Below, piece after piece: positions 1 through 5,561 of a DNA stretch of 5,973 bases (positions within the stretch are counted from its first letter, which is position 1; every line of letters starts with the position of its first letter). The notes beneath the pieces were generated by a model. It made no database searches. It saw nothing but the letters and a program-made list of their open reading frames with translations, and was not told the origin of the DNA. The DNA is from Nitrososphaerales archaeon (GTDB lineage: Archaea; Thermoproteota; Nitrososphaeria; Nitrososphaerales; CADDZS01): the NCBI GenBank assembly GCA_030043455.1, contig JASHXQ010000030.1, forward strand, positions 1-5,973. Reading direction: 5' to 3'. Made by a program: the position numbers and the translations under genes.

Positions 1-164
1 CTTAGCTCAGCCAAAGGATTCTTTCCCCCAAAGAGCTGTAAACGGAGCCTTCGGAATAAATGCTGCCTATTGAAAATAAAGGATATAACTGCCTCGAACA
101 TTTCACGAGCATTTTTTCCATCCGGATGGTGAATCCACTTGCGACCTATTGTGGGATATAGTTT
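1..164 (-). pseudogene. Possible decayed gene fragment running off the left edge
   Basis: On the minus strand a frame is open from just after a TAG (complement of 165-167) to the window edge. It reads as plausible protein: IGRKWIHHPDGKNARE, then a hydrophobic/aromatic stretch with ISFIFN, then basic residues and FGGKNPLAEL. No ATG, GTG or TTG precedes the first protein-like part. The only in-frame ATG is at complement 99-101, in the middle of it. The tail loosely recalls the GGKTPAE-type C-terminus of some DDE transposases, but this is a weak resemblance and no catalytic residues can be seen. It could be a remnant of an insertion sequence, the end of an interrupted gene, or a chance frame. 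Confidence 0.2.
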
Positions 165-232
165 CTATAAAGTGCTCCCAGTTTATCTATGCCCTAAAGC
201 TGGATCCGGAATTCTGCTACTTTGATCATCAC

Positions 233-247
233 CGAACTTCTTATAGA
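233..247 (+). promoter_or_regulatory. Putative archaeal BRE/TATA promoter of the sixA-ppx operon
   Basis: CGAAC (233-237) followed by TTCTTATAGA resembles a BRE plus TATA box. The box centre lies about 27 bases before position 270. This would give a nearly leaderless mRNA starting about 5 bases before the GTG at 275. It also argues against translation from the far-upstream ATG at 149, which would lie outside such a transcript. Another TATA-like string (TTTCTATAAAG, around 161-171) is an alternative. Confidence 0.35.
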
Positions 248-274
248 CGCAACGAAGGAATTTACTCCCCCAGC

Positions 275-778
275 GTGAACGTTTTTGTCCTGAGGCACGG
301 CGAGGCTGGAGCCCAAGTTACCATGCCGAGCAAGGACTCCGAGCGACCCCTCACTGAATCAGGCCGCGATGACATCGAATCTGTTGCGACCTCCCTTCGA
401 GAGTTGCGCGTGGGATTCGATCGGATCATAACGAGTCCTCTGAAGAGAGCGAAAGAAACAGCCGAGATTGTGGCCGGTGTTTATGATGAGAACGCTCCAA
501 AGTTAGAAATCTGGGATGAACTCCGCCCCGAGGGAAGTCGCCAGGAGGCAATTCAGCGGCTTTCCAAGCTTAGGCAAGACGCGGATGTTCTGATCGTCGG
601 GCACGAACCGTTTCTGAGTTCTATGGTTGCCGAAATGATCTCGGGGAGCTCGTCTGCTCGAATTACCCTGAAAAAAGGCGGATTGGCCAAAGTGCAGATT
701 CTTTCGTTCGCCCCAAAGCCCATGGGAGAACTGCGGTGGCTTCTTACTCCTCGCCATCTCAAGAAAATGGGCGATTAA
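275..778 (+). CDS. sixA: SixA-type phosphohistidine phosphatase (histidine phosphatase superfamily)
   Basis: Cytoplasmic phosphatase of the branch-2 RHG (phosphoglycerate-mutase-like) superfamily. E. coli SixA removes phosphate from a phosphohistidine; the substrate here is unknown. From the GTG at 275 the protein has 167 residues, close to the usual SixA length of about 160. It opens directly on the catalytic strand NVFVLRHGEAG, with R7 and the phospho-acceptor H8. RIITSPLKRAKETA (R50-A63) carries the second phosphate-pocket Arg, E82 lies in the WDELRP turn, and VGHEP (108-112) carries the second catalytic His110. LKKGGLA and the C-terminal LRWLLTPRHL are also SixA-like. The frame is open back to an ATG at 149, but those 42 residues have no family counterpart, so GTG 275 is preferred. 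It lies 48 bases before the exopolyphosphatase gene. This pairing suggests a role in phosphate or polyphosphate metabolism (inference). Confidence 0.88.
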   Translation: MNVFVLRHGEAGAQVTMPSKDSERPLTESGRDDIESVATSLRELRVGFDRIITSPLKRAKETAEIVAGVYDENAPKLEIWDELRPEGSRQEAIQRLSKLRQDADVLIVGHEPFLSSMVAEMISGSSSARITLKKGGLAKVQILSFAPKPMGELRWLLTPRHLKKMGD

Positions 779-826
779 TCTGATACTGTAACGGAAAAAA
801 TCTGATCGTCTAGAGCAAGAATACCA

Positions 827-2407
827 GTGAAAGTCTCCGTCATCGATCTGGGATTTAACTCACTTAAGCTCGTGAGTTACGAAACAAGCGAGCGAGACTC
901 TTCTTTCGTCGCTTATGACCAAGAGTCTGTCCCCGCGAGACTGGGTGAAGGTCTGAGCCAGACGGGCTTTCTAGGTAGCGAGCCCATTAGGAGGGCAGTC
1001 GAGGGCCTCAAGTTTTTCAGGGAGGTGAACGAGCTTTACGGGATAAGACATACTCTTCCCGTGGCGACGAGTGCCGTCAGGGAAGCCGCAAACCGTGAAC
1101 CCTTTCTGAAACAGGTTTTCGAAGAAACAGGTTTTAGGTTCAGGGTTCTTTCCGGAAGGGAGGAGGCTCTTTTCTCCTACGCGGGAGCTTCCAGAGCTTT
1201 GGGGAATTCCAACCTACTCCTCTTTGACATTGGTGGAGGGAGTCTAGAAATTGTGTACTCTGACGGACGAAAGATTCGCAACATTCTTTCACTTCCTCTC
1301 GGTGGCCTCCGGCTCACCCAGCTTTATGCTGACCGTGACGGATCTTTCAGGGAAAAAGCCTACTCCAGAATGGAACAACGAATCATGGATCTGCTTCCTT
1401 CCCGAGAAGAACTTATCCTCAAGGATGATACTATCCTCGCAGGAGTAGGTGGAAACCTTCGCGCCCTAACTAGATGGGATCAGAAACTTCGAGACTATCC
1501 TTTCAACAAAATTCACAATTATTCGCTAAAGCGTGAATCAGTGGATGTTATGTCCAAAGAATTGGCGGGGATGAGCTCCAGCGAGATAGGGGAGATCGAC
1601 GTCATTGGCAGAGATCGCGCCGAGACTCTCGCCGCCGGTGCCTTGGTCATTGATTCAATCATGAAAAAACTTGGCTTCAGGCGTTTGGTAGTGAGTACCC
1701 ACGGCTTACGTGACGGAGTGCTAGCAACTTTTCTTGAAGATCCGTTGGGGTATCACAAGGGAAAGATCGGCAAAATTCCACCGAAAATTGCCGCACTTTT
1801 GTCGGAAGAACAACACACTGCGGTCCCGATGAAATTTCTGCAGAGCCTCCGAGAAATCGATCTGATCGACGAAGGGGAGGATCGGATTATCTCTTTTGCT
1901 CTAAGGTGGCTCTTGGGCGAAGCGACTTCGCTGAGACCCGAATCGGTATTCTCTCTGATGATGGATGAGGATTCTACTCTTTCTCACAAAGACCAGCTTT
2001 TAGGTTCTCTAACAGTAGTCGAGCTCAGAAGGGCCCGGACAGCTAACTGGTTATACTATCGTTATCGTTCGATGTTGAAGCAGGGAAGTGAGAAATCTGT
2101 AGAAAGATTCGCGGCCATATCTCGATTTCTCGAAATACTAATCCGGACCGACTCCAAAATTGCAGTCTCCTTCCTAGAGGGAGACGCGAAGATTCAGCTA
2201 AGAATCGCCTCCAAAACTCCGTCACAGCAATTTCCACACAAAATTTTGGGAGTTGCAGTCAACCAGCTGGGTGATGAGCTCGATAGGTTTATCGAATACA
2301 AAGTCAAGAACGCTGTAGAGCCTGCAACGAGCGAGATGCTCGCTGAACCCGTCGAAAAAGGGGACCTGGAAACTAATCTTGAGAGCGAAAAGTCAGAGGA
2401 CTGCTGA
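827..2407 (+). CDS. ppx: Ppx/GppA exopolyphosphatase
   Basis: Hydrolyses terminal phosphate from polyphosphate, and in some homologues the 5' phosphate of pppGpp; cytoplasmic. It is an ASKHA-fold enzyme of 526 residues, the long, multi-domain Ppx size. Visible motifs: phosphate-1 loop VIDLGFNSLKL (5-15), ATSAVREAANRE (80-91), LSGREEA (108-114) holding the catalytic Glu region, LFDIGGGSLEIVY (132-144), GVGGNLRAL (206-214) and VVSTHGLRDGVL (288-299). The usual Ser of DxGSNS is Phe10. Residues about 315-440 form the helical C-terminal domain. LSHKDQL (385-391) matches the LSHREQL-like part of long Ppx proteins, but the H..HD metal motif of true HD domains is not evident. Residues 440-495 may form a further small domain, and the last 30 residues are acidic and probably disordered. 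The GTG start is placed by the phosphate-1 strand beginning at residue 3. The 3' end overlaps the next gene by 29 bases. Confidence 0.93.
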   Translation: MKVSVIDLGFNSLKLVSYETSERDSSFVAYDQESVPARLGEGLSQTGFLGSEPIRRAVEGLKFFREVNELYGIRHTLPVATSAVREAANREPFLKQVFEETGFRFRVLSGREEALFSYAGASRALGNSNLLLFDIGGGSLEIVYSDGRKIRNILSLPLGGLRLTQLYADRDGSFREKAYSRMEQRIMDLLPSREELILKDDTILAGVGGNLRALTRWDQKLRDYPFNKIHNYSLKRESVDVMSKELAGMSSSEIGEIDVIGRDRAETLAAGALVIDSIMKKLGFRRLVVSTHGLRDGVLATFLEDPLGYHKGKIGKIPPKIAALLSEEQHTAVPMKFLQSLREIDLIDEGEDRIISFALRWLLGEATSLRPESVFSLMMDEDSTLSHKDQLLGSLTVVELRRARTANWLYYRYRSMLKQGSEKSVERFAAISRFLEILIRTDSKIAVSFLEGDAKIQLRIASKTPSQQFPHKILGVAVNQLGDELDRFIEYKVKNAVEPATSEMLAEPVEKGDLETNLESEKSEDC

Positions 2408-3134
2408 AGCGAAAACTAAGGGCGTCCTGATCGTCGTTGAGGGTATTGACGGATCGGGGAAATCTACTCAGCTCCACCTTCTGGACAAATGGCTTCGCAG
2501 CAAGGGACTTCTCGTATTTACCACAGAGTGGAATTCTTCGGACGTTGTAAAGGAGATCACCTCCAAAGGGAAGAAAAAAGCACTTCTAACACCGACCACC
2601 TTTTCGTTGTTGCATGCAACCGACTTTGCCGATCGGTACGAAAGGAACATCGCTCCTTTGCTCCGCGCCGGATACATAGTTCTGGCAGATAGGTATGTCT
2701 ATACCGCTTTCGCGAGAGACGTTGTTCGGGAGTGCAGTAGCAGCTGGGTTCGGAAGGTCTATAGTTTTGCAGCAAAGCCGGATATCGCATTCTACTTCAA
2801 GGTCCCTATCGATGTGGCTATAGATCGCATTCTTGTGGGACGTCCGAAACTGAAGTACTATGAGGCGGGGATGGATCTGAACCTTGCCAATGATCCCTTC
2901 GATAGCTATCGCATCTTTCAGGGCAGAATCATAGACCAATATGAATCAATGGCAGAACACGATGATTTTACAGTAATCGATGCTACTCAGGACATCGAAC
3001 AGCAACAGATTCTCGTGAGGCAGAAGGTTACTAGTATTCTCCCCAGATCGCTTGCTGCCCAGCTTGAAGACGCGAGCCATGTCACTGTTCCATTAAATCC
3101 TACAAGCTCGTTCGGAGCCGGTCAGGGTTGTTAG
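2379..3134 (+). CDS. Thymidylate-kinase-like P-loop kinase, first tandem copy
   Basis: Nucleoside-monophosphate-kinase fold of the thymidylate kinase family; a canonical member makes dTDP from dTMP and ATP. It has 251 residues. A basic leader (1-14) precedes the P-loop EGIDGSGKSTQ (21-31) with an intact Walker A lysine. TTEWNSSD (48-55) stands where Tmk normally has TREPGGT. Then come LLHATDFADRYE (77-88), replacing the FAADR motif, the DRY motif in VLADRYVYTAFARD (101-114), PDIAFYFKV (134-142), and a distinctive YYEAGMDLNLANDPFDS (160-176). Residues from about 222 are a non-conserved, Ser/Thr/Pro-rich tail. The start is TTG, the only start codon in frame before the P-loop, lying 29 bases inside ppx, so translation is probably coupled. 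Loss of the REPGG signature and the operon position make genuine dTMP kinase activity uncertain. A phosphotransferase linked to polyphosphate is an alternative (inference). Confidence 0.85.
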   Translation: MRAKSQRTAEAKTKGVLIVVEGIDGSGKSTQLHLLDKWLRSKGLLVFTTEWNSSDVVKEITSKGKKKALLTPTTFSLLHATDFADRYERNIAPLLRAGYIVLADRYVYTAFARDVVRECSSSWVRKVYSFAAKPDIAFYFKVPIDVAIDRILVGRPKLKYYEAGMDLNLANDPFDSYRIFQGRIIDQYESMAEHDDFTVIDATQDIEQQQILVRQKVTSILPRSLAAQLEDASHVTVPLNPTSSFGAGQGC

Positions 3135-3841
3135 TTCATCAGAGCACGCCGAGGCGTTTGGAATTTTATGGAGAGGGAATTCCCTATCTTGAGAAAGTCT
3201 TCATCAAGGGACGGCTGATCGTCATCGAGGGTCCGGATGGTTCCGGCCGAAGTACACAGATCCAATCGATTACCTCCAAACTGGAATCTGATGGACATGC
3301 CGTGATAAACACTGGCTTAAAAAGGTCCGAGCTTATTGGTCGTGGGATTCTGGAAGCGAAACAGAGACTCCCTCTGGGAAAAAAGACTCTTACTTTATTC
3401 TACGCAGCTGACTTTGTAGAACAGTTAGAGCACAAGATCATCCCGGCACTGCAAGCTGGATATGTGGTTCTAGCCGATCGCTACATCTACACTCTGATCG
3501 CAAGGAGCATTGTCCGGGGATTGAGCAGTACTTGGTCGCACGACCTGTATGGCTTCGCGCCGATTGCGGATCTCGTTTTCTACCTTGATGTGGAACCCGA
3601 TGAATTGTTTCACCGGGTTTTCCAAAAATACGGAGTACTTGATTATTACGAGTCCGGGGCGGACATCGGTCTAGCTCCGGATTTGTATGACTCCTTTATC
3701 GCGTACCAAAATAGGATGGCTAGAGAATTCTCGGATATGGCAAAACAGTACAACATGATTCGAATAGATGGAAATCGACCCATGAACGAAGTGAACGTCG
3801 CTCTCCAGGAAAAAATAGACAATTTTCTTAATGCTTCTTGA
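3128..3841 (+). CDS. Thymidylate-kinase-like protein, second tandem copy with Walker A Lys-to-Arg change
   Basis: Paralogue of the preceding gene. The two cores align without gaps from KGxLIVxEG through Q.R, sharing LADRYxYTxxAR, YYExGxDxxLAxDxxDS and xxxIxPxLxAGYxVLADRY. Counted from the TTG at 3128 it has 237 residues. The P-loop is EGPDGSGRSTQ (34-44), with Arg41 in place of the Walker A lysine; DRY is at 117-119, YYESGADIGLAPDLYDS at 173-189 and FYLDVEPDE at 151-159. The first copy's TTEWNSS is NTGLKRS here. Residues 11-28 (LEFYGEGIPYLEKVFIKG) form an N-terminal extension that looks structured. A second in-frame TTG at 3158 would begin exactly at EFYGEG and is an equally credible start. 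With TTG 3128 the gene overlaps its neighbour's stop by 7 bases. Tmk proteins are dimers, so a heterodimer with copy one, or a regulatory pseudo-kinase, is possible (inference). Confidence 0.82.
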   Translation: MLVHQSTPRRLEFYGEGIPYLEKVFIKGRLIVIEGPDGSGRSTQIQSITSKLESDGHAVINTGLKRSELIGRGILEAKQRLPLGKKTLTLFYAADFVEQLEHKIIPALQAGYVVLADRYIYTLIARSIVRGLSSTWSHDLYGFAPIADLVFYLDVEPDELFHRVFQKYGVLDYYESGADIGLAPDLYDSFIAYQNRMAREFSDMAKQYNMIRIDGNRPMNEVNVALQEKIDNFLNAS

Positions 3842-4007
3842 TCTCCGTTTCCATGGATTCTATTCTCTGCGATAAGAAGTATTTGACCGAACCTAAAGTT
3901 TCTTCAGAAGCAGGATCTGCCCTGATGGTCTCTTCAACGACCTCCAAATTTCTCTTTCTATTCTCTAGTTGAGCTTCAAGTTTCTTGGATTTCTTGGAAG
4001 ACTTCAT
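3828..4007 (-). CDS. Small hypothetical charged helical protein (59 aa)
   Basis: A complete minus-strand frame, ATG at complement 4005-4007 to TAA at complement 3828-3830, encodes 59 residues. It opens MKSSKKSKKLEAQLENRKR, has a central LEVVEETIRADPASEETLG, and ends in KYFLSQRIESMETEIKKH. It is Lys/Glu-rich, has no Cys or Trp, and its Leu/Ile/Val spacing suggests two amphipathic helices, possibly a coiled coil, around a DPASEE turn. No family is recognised. A TTTAAGG box whose centre lies about 27 bases before the ATG would give a leaderless mRNA, which supports a real gene. It converges on the second kinase, overlapping its last 14 bases, and is divergent from the CHAD gene. The strongly basic N-terminus could bind nucleic acid or polyanions such as polyphosphate (inference). 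Confidence 0.6.
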   Translation of the reverse strand: MKSSKKSKKLEAQLENRKRNLEVVEETIRADPASEETLGSVKYFLSQRIESMETEIKKH

Positions 4008-4030
4008 ACTTCAGACGAAGGATCCACTTT

Positions 4031-4038
4031 CCTTAAAC
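4031..4038 (-). promoter_or_regulatory. Putative TATA box for the small minus-strand gene
   Basis: Read on the minus strand the sequence is GTTTAAGG. Its centre is about 27 bases upstream of the A of the ATG at 4007. That is the expected distance from an archaeal TATA box to a transcription start coinciding with the start codon (leaderless mRNA). The match is moderate and the purine-rich BRE is unclear. Confidence 0.35.
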
Positions 4039-4065
4039 GCCGTTTCACGATATTCGCTATAGTCA

Positions 4066-4080
4066 TAATTATAATAAATA
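4066..4080 (+). promoter_or_regulatory. Putative TATA box for the CHAD gene
   Basis: An AT-rich run (TAATTATAATAAATA) in an otherwise mixed intergenic region is centred about 25-30 bases before position 4100. This would start a transcript 10-15 bases before the GTG at 4114. It lies back-to-back with the minus-strand promoter, so the 106-base gap between the two genes carries a divergent promoter pair. Confidence 0.4.
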
Positions 4081-4090
4081 GAAAAATCAC

Positions 4091-4099
4091 GGAGCTGAT
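4091..4099 (+). promoter_or_regulatory. Shine-Dalgarno-like element before the CHAD gene
   Basis: GGAGCTGAT matches eight of the nine bases of the archaeal anti-16S consensus GGAGGTGAT. It ends 14 bases before the GTG at 4114, which is rather far. It overlaps an ATG at 4098 that opens a four-codon frame (MKYE, stop TAA at 4110-4112) ending one base before the GTG. Depending on the true mRNA start, it may serve the GTG directly, feed a mini-ORF coupled to it, or be fortuitous. Confidence 0.3.
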
Positions 4100-4113
4100 G
4101 AAGTACGAGTAAA

Positions 4114-4893
4114 GTGACCCAGCTTTCCAAAAGCTATCGCAAGACTTCGAAGGATCTCATTTCGAGGATGGAGAAGATTCGAAATGATCCTTCCGAGGAC
4201 AATGTACACGATCTCAGGACCAGCATCCGAAGATGGGAAGCCGTGGTGGACCTCCTTCCGAAACCTACTAGGAAACGCAGGAAAATGAAAAAGTACCAGT
4301 CGGCGGTTGGTCGGCTCTTCAAGTCGACCACCCCAGTTCGGGATTTGGATGTGGTTAAACAGAACATCTCCGGCTGTTCAAAAAGCCAGAACCAATTGTT
4401 CGTTTCCACGATCAGCCATGACCGGGCTGTACTAGTCCCGAATGTCCTCCATTTTGTAGAATCCCTGAGGGGACTGAAAGCCCCTAGAATTCGCAAGAAC
4501 GATCTTTCATCCGGAGCGATTGTGAAACGGAGGGACAAACTCGTGAAGAGACTAGTCGCAAAATTGCAGGAAGAAGTCCCCATCGTGGTGGGAGATTATC
4601 AGAAAGCGAAGGAGCTCCACGACATGCGAAAAGAGTGCAAGAAACTGCGATACATTCTCGAACTTTTTCCATCAGACCACAGCGACGATCTCGCTGACCG
4701 GATGAGAGAGTGGCAGTCGATCCTCGGCTCGATAAGAGACATTGATGTGACGCAACGATTTGCTGAAGAGAAGGGGCTCGTTGAAGACCTGGAAGACGTC
4801 CTAACCAAATTGCGCATCTCCCGGGACCGGCTCATGGGATCCTTCTCAAATACCGCGAAGCTGGAAAAGAATACTATTGCGGTAAAAATCTAG
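4114..4893 (+). CDS. CHAD-domain protein (predicted polyphosphate-binding)
   Basis: CHAD (conserved histidine alpha-helical domain) proteins are helical bundles with a basic pore; several bind inorganic polyphosphate and they often sit beside polyphosphate genes. This 259-residue protein is essentially a single CHAD domain made of the usual two repeats. Repeat one has VHDLRTSIRRWEAV (31-44) and TPVRDLDV (73-80). Repeat two has LHDMRKECKKLRYILELF (168-185) and LGSIRDIDVTQRF (204-216). The hallmark His residues are H32 and H169, followed by Arg/Lys at the expected i+3 and i+7/8 positions. Many further Lys/Arg (RKRRKMKK at 53-60, VKRRDKLVKR at 137-146) are consistent with a polyanion-binding surface. 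There is no signal peptide or membrane segment, and no fused CYTH domain. A stop lies in frame just upstream, so GTG 4114 is the first possible start. Its own promoter suggests separate control from the ppx-kinase operon. Confidence 0.92.
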   Translation: MTQLSKSYRKTSKDLISRMEKIRNDPSEDNVHDLRTSIRRWEAVVDLLPKPTRKRRKMKKYQSAVGRLFKSTTPVRDLDVVKQNISGCSKSQNQLFVSTISHDRAVLVPNVLHFVESLRGLKAPRIRKNDLSSGAIVKRRDKLVKRLVAKLQEEVPIVVGDYQKAKELHDMRKECKKLRYILELFPSDHSDDLADRMREWQSILGSIRDIDVTQRFAEEKGLVEDLEDVLTKLRISRDRLMGSFSNTAKLEKNTIAVKI

Positions 4894-4902
4894 ATTATCG
4901 TA

Positions 4903-4930
4903 AGCCGCTTTTGTGCGAGCCGGCTATTTT
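4903..4930 (+). terminator. Possible transcription terminator after the CHAD gene
   Basis: AGCCG (4903-4907) can pair with CGGCT (4921-4925) across a 13-base loop, followed immediately by ATTTT. The stem is short. Archaeal termination depends mainly on U-runs, so the T-rich stretches here (4926-4930, 4937-4944) may matter more than the hairpin. Confidence 0.25.
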
Positions 4931-4956
4931 GGCCACTTTATTCTCATTACGTCAAC

Positions 4957-4962
4957 TATTTA
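4957..4962 (+). promoter_or_regulatory. Weak TATA-like box before the PIN-like gene
   Basis: TATTTA is centred about 27 bases before position 4986, which would give a leader of about 20 bases to the ATG at 5007. That leader contains AAGGA (4996-5000), six bases before the ATG, a partial ribosome-binding site that supports this start. The box itself is a modest match. Confidence 0.28.
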
Positions 4963-5006
4963 CCAAGAGTCTTGATGAATAGAAATCCCGAAAACAAGGA
5001 ACCCGA

Positions 5007-5483
5007 ATGAGTTGGCGAGATAGTCTCAGGTCAACCTCGGACAGAGTGCAACTGAATAATTTTCCTTCTCCTTCCTCGTTTCCCGAAGCTTTCGAGGATC
5101 CTCCGATTGAAATGCTCCCGCTGTTGGATCAAATCGGAAATAGGGATGTCGTAGTCGATGCCTGTCTGCCCCCTCAGCTCGCGAATGATTTGCGAAGAAA
5201 CAATGTGAGCGCAATCTGGGTGCCCGCGATTCTCGGCGACGGAGTAAGTGACGGAGAAATCGAAAGGCAGCTGTTGGGGGGGAAATGGAATCGACAATGG
5301 GGTGGCGGAGAAAAAGAGAAAGTCCTACTAACGAGAGACGTAGAGTTCTTCAAGAGAATTCGTGGCCGGGCCATTTTGGTCAGCTACAAAATATCAAACT
5401 CTAGTATGCGAAAGATCCAATCGAATGAAGCCATGCGAAAAGAGTTGAAGAAGATAATTCGCAGAGAAAATACAAGATCCTAA
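5007..5483 (+). CDS. PIN-like domain protein (DUF5615/Mut7-C type), putative nuclease
   Basis: A 158-residue protein. The middle, about residues 46-125, carries the spaced motifs of the DUF5615/Mut7-C branch of the PIN-like nuclease fold. RDVVVDACLPPQLANDLRRN (46-65) has the first-strand acidic residue D51 and the LPP turn. GDGVSDGEIERQLL (77-90) corresponds to the family SDEEI segment with D82 and E84. VLLTRDVEFFKRI (106-118) corresponds to VLVTRDKDF with D111. Related domains are RNases, often toxin-like, but many are of unknown role. The N-terminal 45 residues look unstructured (Pro/Ser/Phe-rich) and residues 130-158 are basic and helical. The insert GGKWNRQWGGGEKEK (91-105) is longer and more Gly-rich than usual. 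No antitoxin-like small gene is obvious next to it. ATG 5007 has a partial SD (AAGGA) six bases upstream. The fold is likely; the function is unassigned. Confidence 0.72.
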   Translation: MSWRDSLRSTSDRVQLNNFPSPSSFPEAFEDPPIEMLPLLDQIGNRDVVVDACLPPQLANDLRRNNVSAIWVPAILGDGVSDGEIERQLLGGKWNRQWGGGEKEKVLLTRDVEFFKRIRGRAILVSYKISNSSMRKIQSNEAMRKELKKIIRRENTRS

Positions 5484-5539
5484 GTCCAGAAGAAAATCCA
5501 AGTATTCTGCCTGGCCAACGGTATCTATTTAGAAATGGT

Positions 5540-5553
5540 CGAAACTTTATAGA
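5540..5553 (+). promoter_or_regulatory. Strong BRE/TATA-like promoter match
   Basis: CGAAAC (5540-5545) immediately followed by TTTATAGA (5546-5553) is the best BRE plus TATA match in the window. It predicts a transcription start near 5576, inside the GC-rich hairpin cluster and about 120 bases before the ATG at 5698. It may give that gene a long structured leader, or start a small RNA. Confidence 0.45.
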
Positions 5554-5561
5554 AATTTTGC

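Noticed and set aside
149..274. N-terminal extension of the SixA frame from ATG 149
   Set aside because: No family similarity, a promoter-like element lies inside it, and the RHG catalytic strand begins right after the GTG at 275.
2586..2939. 117-codon minus-strand open frame inside the first kinase gene
   Set aside because: It is antisense to the conserved DRY and YYE region, shows no recognisable motif, and has no promoter-like element that I could see.
2379..3134. Assigning the gene symbol tmk and a dTMP kinase function
   Set aside because: The REPGGT loop is missing, the genes are duplicated in a polyphosphate setting, and the second copy lacks the Walker A lysine. Family membership is clear but substrate is not.
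4134..4583. 149-codon minus-strand open frame inside the CHAD gene
   Set aside because: It is antisense to a well-supported CHAD domain; its product is rich in Arg, Ser and Phe without family motifs, as expected of a shadow frame.
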